Below are positions 11,220 to 22,860 of a DNA stretch of 64,000 bases, piece after piece. Made by a program: the position numbers and the translations under genes. This DNA is from Paragyromitra xinjiangensis (taxonomy: Eukaryota > Ascomycota > Pezizomycetes > Pezizales > Discinaceae). Below the pieces are notes generated by a model that ran no database searches, was not told the DNA's origin, and saw only the letters and a list, made by a program, of their open reading frames with translations. Within the stretch, counting starts at the first letter, position 1; each line of letters opens with the position of its first letter. The stretch spans positions 1,054,001 through 1,118,000 of the forward strand of contig JBCAMK010000021.1 in the NCBI GenBank assembly GCA_038503065.1, given 5' to 3'.

Positions 11220-11398
11220 TACCGTAAAAACTCGAAAAATTTGGTAGCGCACTTTCCTAAATCTAACTTGAATTGGTTTAAGAATGACCTGAAATTGGCT
11301 TAGACACGCCACTTGATCTCCGACAAATTCCTTCACGGGTTAGTGGCGAGGTTATTACCCCTGCACAACGCTACCCAATTTTTCGAGTTTTTACGGTA
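11220..11398. mobile_element. MITE with 30-bp terminal inverted repeats and TA target site
   Basis: The left end (11220-11249) and the reverse complement of the right end (11398-11369) are identical at 29 of 30 positions, beginning TACCGTAAAAACTCG. Both ends start with TA, the target duplication of Tc1/mariner elements. The element is 179 bp including the TAs and has no coding capacity, so it is a miniature inverted-repeat element mobilised in trans. High similarity of the arms suggests fairly recent activity or strong folding constraint. Confidence 0.85.
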
Positions 11399-11401
11399 TA
11401 A

Positions 11402-12486
11402 ATGAGTCGTAGCCTACCACCAACCATATCAAAACATATCCCGAACGTCAAATCCCTAAGTTTCCGAATGTCTGAACCAGAACCAATCCTGCCCCACGGA
11501 TGCCGCGAAGGTTATGACCGCTACGATGACCCAGGCCCTCTCGTCCGCGCCTCTGAGGCACCCGACATTAATATTCTAAAACAAGTTCCAAAAACCACGA
11601 AGGAGTCACCCTCAATCAGAACGAGACGATGAATAACTTATATACCTCTCCCCTCCTTGTCGCTACCCACGCCAAACTCCCCGAAAATACACGACTCCTT
11701 CTCGCCCACGGAGCAGACCCCAATGGCATGGAAGTCGACTACCTCAGCGAGTATTCCGTGCGTTTCCTACGATTCCGCCCACTCACAGAGCATGGGCGCG
11801 CATACCACAGCGTTCCTCGACGCGATAAATTGTTGAGCTTACCCGAGCTATCAGCTTAGCCAGAAATCCTCGACGCACCCCAGTTTATGGCGCCCATATT
11901 CTCCACTTCGCCGTTGCCACACTATCACCAGAGCCATTTCAACGTGTAGTAAAAGATCATCCAGGAGACTTTGTAACGGCTGCGGGGACCACAACTCCCG
12001 GACACACACTTCTCCATATCGCATGTTTGCCGCTAGAAGACTCATATATCAACGTATCTCCCGAGAAGGTCTACAAATCTACCCACGAAGTCCGCACCAC
12101 ATCTACCATTTGGCAATACATCTGTCTCAGCGCAAGATATCCTCTGCTTTCTAATATAGACAGTAGACCTATCAAATTCCCACCTGTACCAGATAATTCG
12201 TATTTCTCAGATCAGTTATCCATCGTAGAGGCAATCCTACAGTCGTGCTCGTCCCCCGAACAAGTTTCAAACTTGGTTGCCGCGCAAGACATCCACGGGA
12301 ATACTGCATTACATTACCTTGCGGGCCATAGAGAACTAAATTGGAAGCTAATACAGCTCCTTCGGGATGCTCCTAGTGGAAAAAAAAGCTTAGATGGAAG
12401 AAAAGAATATATGGGGCTATACACCAGTTGAGTTCTTCGATGAGCAGAAAGAAGCAGAGGGGACAAAAAGAGGGAGGAGTGTTTAA
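11402..12486 (+). pseudogene. Ankyrin-repeat protein pseudogene with several frameshifts
   Basis: Ankyrin-like units are spread over three frames: 'TSPLLVATHAKLPENTRLLL' then 'AHGADPNG' (about 11640-11730); 'GAHILHFAV' and 'GHTLLHIACLP' (about 11890-12035); and 'HGNTALHYLAGHRE' (about 12295-12345). The final unit, 'NIWGYTPVEFFDEQKEAE', is in another frame. Frame changes are needed near the A5 run at 11590-11594, between about 11770 and 11850 (probably two), and at the A8 run 12380-12387. The pieces have no splice sites that would explain the shifts. The TAA at 12484-12486 ends the last frame. Ankyrin proteins bind other proteins; this copy is most likely dead. Its first ATG is 3 bp past the MITE. 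Confidence 0.8.
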
Positions 12487-13968
12487 AAAAGAGGAATTTT
12501 GGTATGACCGCTCGGGCATAGTGCTATCCGGGGAGGAAATACTGATATATTTCTCCTCTCAAGAAGCGAAGTATAGTAAACAAACGGAAAGGCGGATATG
12601 TAGTAGTTAGGTGTGTTCGGTATGCGATGCCGTAAGGTCAATGATTCTCAAGAACCAAGATGAATATTCTGAGATGTTGGCGTAGACGTAGCTAGGTGCA
12701 TAAACCCTAACCCTTAACGGTACCAGTAACCAGTGTCTTGTCTAAGACTCCCACGTACCTCCTCGGCGGGTCTTCGGAATCCGGATGCAGCCTATATAGC
12801 CTTACCGAAAGACATGCATGGTCCTCTAACGTTTACAGGACCCGGATAGAACTACCGCCTTCACCGATTGGTTGATTAATACTGCTTTCGCCGGGATAAA
12901 GTAAAAATATCACCAAGAGTAGAAAGCCACGACCAATAAGAAAGGGTCCAGAAGGTCACGATACAATTTACCTAATTTTGCATAGACCGACGACAACCGT
13001 TCCGAATTCCAGAGCTCAGCCGGAGCTAATTTTTTGCCTTGTGATCCCATCTCGAATGGCCAACTAGGATAGGTAGAAAGAGGTGGAAGGGCTATGCACT
13101 GAAGCTGTAGTCTATAACCACAAACTAGGAAATTCGAGTTGCGACGATCATTATCGGCACACTAAACATATCATCCCCTCAAGCTATAATCGCCTACTGG
13201 TGGCCTGATATTGGGGAAATATTACAACCAGTAACGTGGTTCGTGGCACGAAGCTCACCAACACCTGTAGGATAATTGCCTTGCAGAAGCTTTCCCCGCA
13301 GAAACGCAATCAGTCTAGCCTAGATTGAAGATCCCGAAATATTAACGGGGTGCAGTTCGAAACGCTCGTTGCTACTCACAGAATATGCCTCCTTTTCTTA
13401 GGCCCAAGCAGTGAGTGCATCAATGATATGCAAGTCAGCCATCAGTTCGGGGAACAAGAATTTGAAGAAATTTGGTAATACCTTCATCCACCACTTAGCT
13501 GGTCACAGGCTCAAGCCATCAAGGATCCGCAGAAGCGCCGTCAGGCGTAGCAGTGACATAGTTATTAAGCCATAAATTGAACCTCTCCAGTCTTATAACT
13601 ACGTACTACCACATCGACTTAATAAATTACGTTCTATATCATAACCAAAAGCCGTGTGACCGACGCTCTCCGCTTAATGCATGCGCCACTCGTACAGTAG
13701 AAAGAAGGCACCCTTATGGAACCCAAACCAAAATTAAAACATCGATTACGCATAAAGAGACTAGAAAAATTATCACAGAGCAAAACCAAGTTATACATTT
13801 ACCCCCACCAATGGTGATGCGGATAAAACAATAAAAAAGAAAGGAATAAAGAATAGAAAGGAAAACAGTGATCAAGTACTTTGATCAAATGATTTGCTTT
13901 TCGAACCTGTCGCTTTGCAGAGATGCATACCGGACTCCTCCCCGGAAACCGTGATGGGATGGTAATGA
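12487..13968. other. Intergenic region
   Basis: This 1.5-kb stretch lies between the ankyrin pseudogene and the 3' end of cysteine dioxygenase. Only short frames without recognisable content are present. I see no RNA gene: tRNA-like words such as TTCGAA occur but no cloverleaf could be drawn. Confidence 0.4.
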
Positions 13969-14881
13969 TCAGCAACTTTCGCTCCTGCGATCCTCTACTT
14001 TGCCATGAACCGAATAGTAATTGCTCATTTTAACCAGATTTTTCTTTCCGGTTTTTGGGCAGAAACAGTAACATCCACCTAGAATATTAACCATTAGCGA
14101 CCTAATTTCATATTAGCCCACAAATATGCGAGGTGCCCATACGTTTTTCAGCCCAGGGTGGGGTGTATAGGTGTAAGGACACGGCTATATTCTTAGGATC
14201 AGGGTTCGAAACGCAATGAAGGCCAATCTAAGGATGAAGGAAGGTGGTTAGTACACGCGAAGCTGAGGATGGATTTAGAATATGCTGACGAACCTCGTCT
14301 GATATGTAGGTGACTTCGTTAGCGCCAAAATTCGTAACCTTCTCCACTTTGAGGGGCTGGTCAACAGCTGTTTCCGATGGCATCTCGTAAAGAGTTTCTT
14401 GTAGAGTGCCTTTCAGAATCTGCAAACTTGTCAATACCAATCTCAAATAGTAATTGATGGATGGGAATCAACTAACTTTCATGATGCAATGTGCATCTGC
14501 GTGATCATGAACAAGAGATCCCTTGCCAGGTGTCCATACCAAGATCAACAGGTTTGCTTTACCATTCCCATGATCCACGAAATTTCTAGTGTAGTTCCTG
14601 CTCAGATCTTCGTGGGCAAATCCTCCCCAATGGATTTCGTCTGACTTGTATCTCTCCATGATGGTCATCAGATCTTTCACGTCGACATCCGTACTGTCAA
14701 TTCCAGAGGACGAACCGAGAGCTTCCTTGATATCTTCAACGAGAGACTCGAACGGGTTCATTGGCTCATCGTTGTGGAACTGGAGACACAAGCATTTCTT
14801 CTTGGTTTGCTGCTGTGGAGAAGACCGTTCAAGTTCGTTGAGGGAGTCGTTGGAGACAAGAGGAACAGCTGATGGTGCCAT
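13969..14881 (-). CDS. cdo1: Cysteine dioxygenase
   Basis: This enzyme oxidises L-cysteine to cysteine sulfinate with O2 at a mononuclear iron in the cytosol. It is the first step of cysteine catabolism and limits free cysteine. Exons 14881-14477, 14419-14294, 14227-14143 and 14078-13969 give 241 aa in phase. The cupin motif '[14 protein letters not shown]' supplies two iron-binding histidines (HDH) and the cysteine of the Cys-Tyr crosslink. 'GLHCVSNP' supplies the third histidine, and 'HLYTPP' the crosslink tyrosine. 'ETLYEMP' and 'VTYIS' also match the family. The C-terminal exon ends with '[10 protein letters not shown]'. All catalytic residues are present, so it should be active. Introns 2 and 3 carry CTAAC/TTAAT branch sites. 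The usual length for fungi is about 200-240 aa. Confidence 0.95.
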
Positions 14882-17800
14882 GATGGTATATTGAGATAGG
14901 AATGAAGATAAAGGTCGTAGTGGGAGTTCTGGGGATGTCTTCTGGTATAACTATGGTATAGAACGTATTTAACTAGGCTATAATATTGGGGACCTAGCGG
15001 TTATTAGCGGGCACTTTTTCCAGCAAAACTCACGATAGCTCACGATAGCTGAGCTGTCCCAATGCACGATAACAACAAAATTATGTCCTCAAGAGTAAGA
15101 ACATACCGAGCTTTGCCGTACCATATACATGCGTTGACTCCTAGAATCTGGTGATTGTTGGTTTACGACAGAACTTTTTTTTAGGGTTGACGTAGCGCAA
15201 CGCACTGAAAACGCCCCAACCCTAAAGAATAGGAAATAGTAACAGAAGATCAATCGGTAGTCTCAGCAGTATCAAGCTGTCCGTGCATAGATCTCGTGAA
15301 GCTCTGCCGTCAATGTGTGCCTTGGTGAGTCCGAGAGTCGGAGCCCCTAGCCAGAAGCCCAGCCACGAAAATCTGACTATCAGTCTCTCGACCCAAAACG
15401 CGTTAGAACTACCACTACACATCACAGGACCTCAACAACAATTTCGCCTACAATCTCAAGCACTCCCTATCGAGAGCAAGCGGTTGAATATCCATGGCCA
15501 TGATATCGTAGGATTCAGACAACAGACAGTCTACAGCATAATTTTCGTGCATGGCCTTGCCCCTTTCAGGTGTCGCAGCGCTCATCTCGTGTATCATTGT
15601 ACCCCTTATCCGCTAGTTGCTTATCTGGTTCCCGGGCCCAATAAGGATAGCTAACCGACACCAAAAAACAAAATAGCGATCCAGGAATTGGGTAAATAGG
15701 TTATGAAAGAAAACTAGCCTTAAGATAGAGGACCCGACTGACTTCTGCCTCCTTCAATGAGCCTAATTGTGCTGTCTTGGCATTTGTGTCATGTGACCCT
15801 TAGTATCAGTGTTATCGAGTGTTCCACAGAACCAGTGGCAGCAATTTCCCAGGTGCACAGAGAGCCCAAGTAGTTGGACACAAAGCGGTAGGCCCCAAAT
15901 TGGCGCAGAAGCTGATTACTACCAGCGCCCAGGAGGAGAAACTCGCAAATCCCTCGGCTCTTCCATCCCTTCTCTACATTAGACCCTACTAAAGTTTTCC
16001 AGCAAGGGACCCAAAAGTTAATCAAATTCACCAAGCACACGGCGACTATAGAATGAGCGTCATTAAATCTCACTCGACAGTCGAGCAAAATATGTCAACA
16101 ATTAAATATGCTGAAAACAAAGGTGGTGAATTACAACACTACCAAAAAAGCCACTATAAACTAAAGACTAGGTAGAAGTAACCGTACTAGTGGGGAAAAG
16201 TTAATACAGTAGTAATTGTGATACGTAGATCATTAGTTGTATCGCATCCCCACGAAACTTCCCCAACAAAGGGTCAAGAAAGCTTAAGCCTTACATGTAG
16301 TCTGCCGCTAAATACATGCATATACAGTGAATTCGAAACAAAGGATACGTAACTGCACCAATAAATTGTTACTTCTAGACTACCATTCTCAAGCACATAA
16401 ATATAAGTCCTTAGAGCATCCCAAGTCCTAAACATCATCTAGCTTCATAGTTCTAACTAGCCCAACTTTTCGCGGATGAGAGTACATGTACTTTAGCCTA
16501 GAGGTTCTCCTCTCCATTCGGTGAGTATCCACCCCGATCATCTCCCCTAACCCACCAAGCCTATGAGCATTACACTAATACTAAAGTATAGACAAATAGA
16601 TAGAGAATGGCTTAGGATAACAAGGATTCTACAAAGCTTGACTTTATGAAGAAGGAGAAATAAATTTGAGGAAGGGGCGTGATTGCTATGCAGCCCGGAC
16701 TGGCGACTTCAGGGTTAGGGATAATATTTCAACATGATGCGATGGCATCATTTCAAACCTCACTAGACTTCACATAAACGATAGACAACAAAACCACACC
16801 CAACCCTCATCAAATTCACTGATCTGTTAGCCAAAACCCCTTAGCACCCAGGCCCAGAAGACTGTATATTCACCACCTCTCACCTCTCTTCCCTCTTTCC
16901 TCGCGCGTGCCTCCGGGTGCGGAACATCACCGAAGAAAAAGGAAATTACCCAAGAAAAAGGCATCGACAAAAAAAAACACATCGTCAAGCCATAACAGAA
17001 AGAGGGGAAGAGGCAAAGAAATACAGAAAAATAGGTCCTATGCCCAAAGGAACCGCAAAGGGAAGAGAAAAATAACGAAATATGGATTAAAGAACCATGG
17101 AATCTGAGGAACAGCACAGAGGAAGATGGACCTCTGTAGAAGAAATTAAGTCGCCCCCACTTGGCTGGTAGGCTGAAAGCGTGCTGCTGAGTGGGAACTC
17201 ACTACTGTCGCCATTATCATCATCGTCGCCGTCACCGTTACCGTCACCTCAATCATCACAATAACCACAGCGGCCATCATCATCGCCCCTCTTCGGCTTA
17301 GACTTCGTCTCTACAGCTTCATCGAGTAGCGGAGAATTGTGGAATCAAGAGTACCCACATCTCCAAGACCAACCTTGACACGCTGCATGGTGGCGCGATG
17401 GGGTGACGGCTCATCACCGAATTCCAATCCTATAGCTTCAAACGGTCACAAGAGATGGGCATACCAGCTACCAGCACGCAACTGCATATCGGAAGGCAAA
17501 AATCTGCTACATTCGAGTTCTGATGGGCACTGCAAGTGTTTAAGGGATCAAGTTGATATTCCCTAAGGCAGCCGGTTTGAAGGAAGATGGAATGGCCAAG
17601 ATACAACATTCGAGTTATTTGCCTGTTTCCGATCAGAGCTTAGAATTTCCCAGAACCACTTAGTGTGTTGATAGCAAATGATGGGGATGGCAATTAGGTC
17701 AGGGCAAAGATGCTCTTCCGGCCATTATGGAGAGGGAAGGACCTCGGTATCAAGGAGACATGGGCCGTGACCCCTCCTAGCTCCTGATGGATAGAGATAC

Positions 17801-18920
17801 TTACTGGCTTTTTACACACCTCAACGATCCTTGCAATGGCTTCTCTACGACGACGGCCGAAGTGTGGGGGAAGCCCCCATACGTAAATCCAGGTTCTTGA
17901 TTCCAGTATCGAATAGCATCTTCCTTTGCTCAAGTACTCCAATTCCCCCTTATAGTTAAGATATCTTAACTGAAAGCACTACAAAAGTACATGCCCAAGC
18001 GAGGATTTTGGAGTAACAAACTTGAGGCGCTAGACAGTCTTGTAGCATACTTCGAAAGCAATATTTGCGCTAGCCAACAAGAAAAAAATATTTCTACGGA
18101 TAAATTTTAATTAAGATAGCTGCCAATTGCAAACACTATCATACAAACTACGATACGGCCGTGACCGATTCTAAACCTTAAATGTTCTACCAGTTTGTGG
18201 TGAGTCACGATGGGCTCCAGTAATATCCTTAATTTTGACGGAAAAGCTACTTTGAAAATACCCCTTCACTGTTCCTGGCTAAAAGAGAGCTGCAACCAAA
18301 TCAACTCAGGTATCAAAGCCTCTATAGACATTCACCCTAGGATGGGGAACAGCAAGCTCGGATTTTGAGGTTGCAGAACTTGTAGGGAAGAGGAAAACTA
18401 CGTCGGTGGATACCCTCTTATCATTCTTAACCTATATGTGTCGGACCAAATATTAGCAAAAAGAAAAAAAAAGGCGCTCTGGACAGGCGAGTGACACTTA
18501 ATGATATAAAAGTGATGCTTTATTGGATTAGGGCATAACCCTGAAAACTCATCAAAGAGAAGTAAACTGGTCAATACGGGGACAGTAGAAGGGCCTACTT
18601 AGATATTAAAAGTATAAAAATCGCTAATAGATTAAAAGGATAGTGTTTTTTGTCTTTCTCATTTAAATCGTTGCTATCGCTACCGAATTGGTGGGGCACA
18701 AAAAAGTTGCATCTCCCCGCGTGTCCGGGTGACACAGCAAAAAGTTGCCACAACCTCTTCCACGTCTCCCCGCCGCGAACCCCATTCATAGACAACCTCT
18801 CCTGCGCATACGTCTGCCAGATCTTTAAAATCTCGCTTTTAATCAACTGATCTACACGTCAGAAAATTCCATTAACCTAAAGAGTTTTCAAATCCATTCG
18901 ACCCGCGAAACACCGCCAAA
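14882..18920. other. Large gene-poor region
   Basis: No supported gene in about 4 kb. A 123-codon plus frame at 15283-15654 ends with 'VYSIIFVHGLAP', reminiscent of the first strand of an alpha/beta hydrolase (as in fungal NACHT proteins), but nothing else of that fold follows, so it may be a remnant. A minus frame at 15789-16088 and one at 17694-17942 (with a good GTAAGT donor inside, 'EVCKKP|') are unrecognised. Around 17215-17290 there is a short CATCATCGTCGCCGTCACC-type triplet-rich stretch. 18600-18900 is the DRG1 promoter. Confidence 0.35.
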
Positions 18921-20824
18921 ATGAGTACCACTGGTAAGCTCAATGCTTACTCGAAATTGGAGAAGTTATTCTAACGGCATACAGTTGATAAGATCAGGGC
19001 GATCGAGGAGGAGATGGGTTAGTTGCCTCCTCTTTCTATTCTCTTGAGAGCCATGATGTTGACTGGGCGCACAGCCAAAACCCAGAAGAACAAGGCCACT
19101 TCATTGTGAGTGAATCCAATCGATCTGGAGCTTCCCTACCTTAGGTTTTAGCTATGGCAATTGACATTCGATGAATAGCCATTTGGGTCAATTAAAGGCG
19201 AAGCTTGCCAAGTTGCGAAAAGAACTTGTGACCCCATCTTCTGGAGGAGGAGGTGCCGGAGGTGAGGCTCTTCTACTCTCGGGAGTCTCCGCTTGTGCTA
19301 CGATATACTTATATTTGTGGCAGTTGGCTTCGATGTTGCGAGGACCGGTGTTGCTAGTGTGTATGTGCCACCTTCAGCGACCCTATGTGGAATACCTCGA
19401 GAGGATATCGGCTTACGGATTTTGTAGGGGTTTTATTGGTACTTGATTCAATGTATCCGCCTAGCAACTATTGAGGGCGAAATTGCTAAGAAGCACAGGA
19501 TTCCCTTCGGTCGGCAAGAGTACACTACTAAACCTACTCACCGGCACACATTCTGAAGCGGCTGCATATGAATTCACGACTGTACGATATATCCCGTTGG
19601 AACTATCAGTATTGAACTAACAATGGCCAACAGCTTACTACGGTACCGGGATGTGTGATGTATAACGGAGCTAAAATTCAAATGCTGGATCTTCCGGGAA
19701 TTATTCAGGGCGCAAAAGACGGAAAAGGTCGTGGTCGTCAAGTCATTGCCGTTGCAAAAACTTGCAATCTTATATTCATCGTTCTGGATGTAAACAAGCC
19801 CTTGACGGATAAAAAACTTATCGAGCAGGAATTAGAAGGTTTTGGTATTAGAGTCAACAAGGAGCCGCCAAATATCGTGTTTAGGAAAAAGGATAAGGGA
19901 GGTGTTAGCATTACGAGCACAGTACCTCTTACGCATATCGATAATGATGTAAGCTTGGATGGAATTATTAATGGAAAATCTGATTTGCTTACCATATGTA
20001 TAGGAAATTCGAGCGGTTATGGGCGAGTACAAAATAAGCTCAGCCGATATCGCTTTCAGATGTGACGCGACGATTGATGATCTAATTGACATTATCGAAG
20101 AGAAAAGTCGGAGATATATTCCGGTTATCTATGCTCTTAACAAAATCGACGCGATCACAATCGAAGAACTGGATATTCTCTACAGGTACGAGAAGCGGTG
20201 GGCACAGCCCCTACGACAGTTCATTTGACTAATCTTTCGCATCTAGAATACCCAACTCGGTCCCAATATCATCCGAACGGGTGAGTAAAAAATCCTCTCG
20301 TTCATTTCTGCACACTGATAGTCTATTACAAGGGATGGAACGTGGATGAGCTTCTAGAAATGATGTAAGCAGAAATAGCTCTCACGTGACTTTATCGGAC
20401 ATAGTAACTAATCCCAAAATGCAGGTGGGAAAAGCTTAACTTGAGACGAATTTACACCAAGCCCAAAGGCAAAACTCCAGATTACACATCGCCGGTCGTC
20501 CTTCGGTCCAACGCGTGCACAGTTGAAGATTTTGTTGGTTACCCCTATTCTATTTTCTCGGCTGTTGGATGGATAAGCGCTAATAATTTTATTCATTGTC
20601 CTCTCACAGTGCAAATCGATACACAAGACTATCGTAGATACCTTCAAGGTCGCAATTGTTTACGGGTCGAGTGTCAAGCATCAGCCACAGAGAGTTGGAT
20701 TAAGTCACATTTTGGAGGATGAAGACGTCGTGGGTCCCCGCGGGAATTTCCTTTTCGATCGTCAGTTATCATATCGAGATAGGCTAACTCCCGCCTTCCC
20801 CAGGTTACGATTTTGAAAAAGTGA
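18921..20824 (+). CDS. rbg1: Developmentally regulated GTP-binding protein 1 (DRG1/Rbg1)
   Basis: This translation-associated GTPase acts with a DFRP partner on ribosomes. Fourteen exons assemble in phase to 367 aa, exactly the usual DRG1 length. Exons: 18921-18933, 18985-19017, 19075-19105, 19179-19261, 19324-19360, 19428-19438, 19499-19581, 19634-19948, 20004-20185, 20247-20280, 20333-20364, 20425-20533, 20610-20729, 20804-20824. There is an N-terminal coiled helix ('[19 protein letters not shown]'), a G1 P-loop 'GFPSVGKST', the switch II motif '[18 protein letters not shown]', a G4 motif 'LNKID', and a C-terminal TGS domain ('[11 protein letters not shown]' to 'EDEDVVTILKK'). Exon 6 is only 11 nt (Gly-Phe-Ile before the P-loop). 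At first sight the gene looks broken in that region; the microexon restores a complete protein, so it is probably functional. Confidence 0.95.
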
Positions 20825-22860
20825 CGAGCAACCATTTTCGAACTGTTGGCTGAGAGGATTAGGTTTAGTAGCCACCTCGGACCGGATGATTCTCGGAGGT
20901 TCAATATAGAAGAGGAAGGACATTGGGTGATGAACCGGTAAATGATCCGTTGGAGTAACAGAAACAGTTAGACAATTATTGCCTCGTTGACGTTCACCCA
21001 CCAAAAGTAATCTCAAAGCATCCATTTCCACACAATCCTTCACGTGTGATACCGCATCCGCTTATATGTCCTGGCAAAAGTGGTCGTATCTTTGCCAAAA
21101 GGAAATAGCTGTCCTCCCTCAAGATGTATGGAATGGAGATGCCAGCAGGGGTGATAGGCCAGACCGAAAAGAATTGTACATATGTACAAAGTGTTACAAA
21201 CTCCTTTTTTTCTCTCAGACCAAGCCCCAGCAACTCCCGATGGTTTGGGGAGCCAATCAGAGTGAACCTGTTGGGACTGGAAAGGGACCAAGCACCTTTT
21301 TTTCAGGGCGGCTTTTATCCGTAGGGCGGCAAGATTATTGAAAGAGAGGAGAAAAGGCTAAGGCAGTTGGTAACCTTGCAAGCGACCGAATCCCTCCCTG
21401 CCTAGGACAATCTTCGTGTGCGTGATCAATTATTTATCACTCCACGATCTGTGTGGAGGCAGAGGTTATTTTATTTGTCGTATTGTGCAAGGTGGGTTCA
21501 CTTTGCCCAGGTGCCAAGGAAGGGATTATGAAAAAAGAGATGAGATACCTACACACGCGATGGCGCTTACGGGGGAGGCTATTTGAGATGCCAATACACT
21601 TTTCTGATCCCCTTTTCGTTCCCCTGTTCAGACGAAATTTGGGAGCTCATAAAGCTGCCCGGACTCCCGAAAAATGCAGAGAACATTCTATCGTCGGTAA
21701 GGAAAGTATTCCCACATACTCTGGAACATTCAATTGATTCTCGGACGAGACTTCGACTCCCGGAAATACGGCTGCCGGTCACTAGTCAGATATTGGGCCT
21801 CCCGAGACCCGCCTGTCAAAGAAAATTATCGATTGGTGATCTGATTTTTGCGGGCCCTGGCCGTCTTCTTTCTGAACCTTGTCCAGTTTTAATACCATCC
21901 CAGCCCACTTTTGTGCCTATTCCGCGATCCCCGTCGTTCGATTAAGAGGTAATTCGCACTTTTTCTGAGTCTTCGCCCGGTCATGGCCGCCGCCGTCTGA
22001 AGTCGGTGAAACACTCCTGGGGGAAGCAAGCAAGCGAGCGAGGGCGAGTAAGCCATTCGAAATTTGAGATTCTCGTTCGACTGACTCTTCCACCTCCTTT
22101 CTTCTTATCCAGCCAGTGAAGGAAAATAAAAGAGAACTCGCTCGATAGTCCCGAGATAGGCATTTCCCGTGAGTTGCCCCGTGCCATTGAGTTTATTTAT
22201 TTATTTCTATTTCCAATTTTATTGGGCCCTTTTCGTTATATGTATATTTTTGTGTCATTGTTCTGTCCTTGGCCCCAATCTCATCTCATCTCTTCTACCC
22301 GTGAGCGCTGTTGTTGCTGTATTGGGAGCGGACTCTGGGTAGCCAGCGCTCCCACTGGGCATACCTCGTCGGTCGGTCGGTCGGGCAAGCAATCTGTTCC
22401 TGAGGCTTAATTGCATGCTGGCTGCATGCTCCCATCCAGGTTGCAGAGGAACTTGGGGAGTAAAAAAGATTTCCGTTCCCTTACGCACACGCGCCCTCAC
22501 TTCCTATTCGGAGAGGGGAAAAGCTCTTCGGGAGAGAGATCTCGAACGTCAGAGGGCGCAAATAGGGAACCCCACAAGGCAAAGAAGGGGGGCTGACACT
22601 CTATGAAGAAGAGGTCGATCAAAATTATTGCTCCATGACCAAAAAAAAAAAAAGTAATAATCCATATCAGTACTAACAGCCTCCACAGCCACTTCTCTAT
22701 ACGCAGAAGTTGACTAGCTAGGCACGGGATCCCCCCTCCCCCCAATTCCTTCGCTTCACATCCGGTCCAGTCCAGAAGCTATCTGTTCGTTCGCTCGCTG
22801 CTTGTTGTCCGCCGCCCGCCTGTCTCTGCTGGTTCCCATACATAGCTCTTCTCTTATGCA
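20825..22860. other. Long upstream region of the CENP-B-like gene
   Basis: This 2-kb stretch probably contains a long promoter and 5' leader. Around 22368-22383 there is a GGTC tetramer repeat. A 120-codon plus frame at 21583-21945 is not recognised and lacks a convincing start context. There is no supported gene. Confidence 0.35.

Noticed and set aside
14195..14222. tRNA-like GGGTTCGAA word
   Set aside because: It lies within exon 3 of cysteine dioxygenase on the other strand, and no acceptor or anticodon stem can be formed around it.
16827..17117. Hydrophobic minus frame and Lys-rich plus frame
   Set aside because: Complementary low-complexity A-rich sequence gives both; no domain.
19262..19500. 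DRG1 as a pseudogene because its P-loop region seems disrupted
   Set aside because: Including an 11-nt exon (19428-19438) makes every junction phase correct and gives exactly 367 aa, so the gene is intact.
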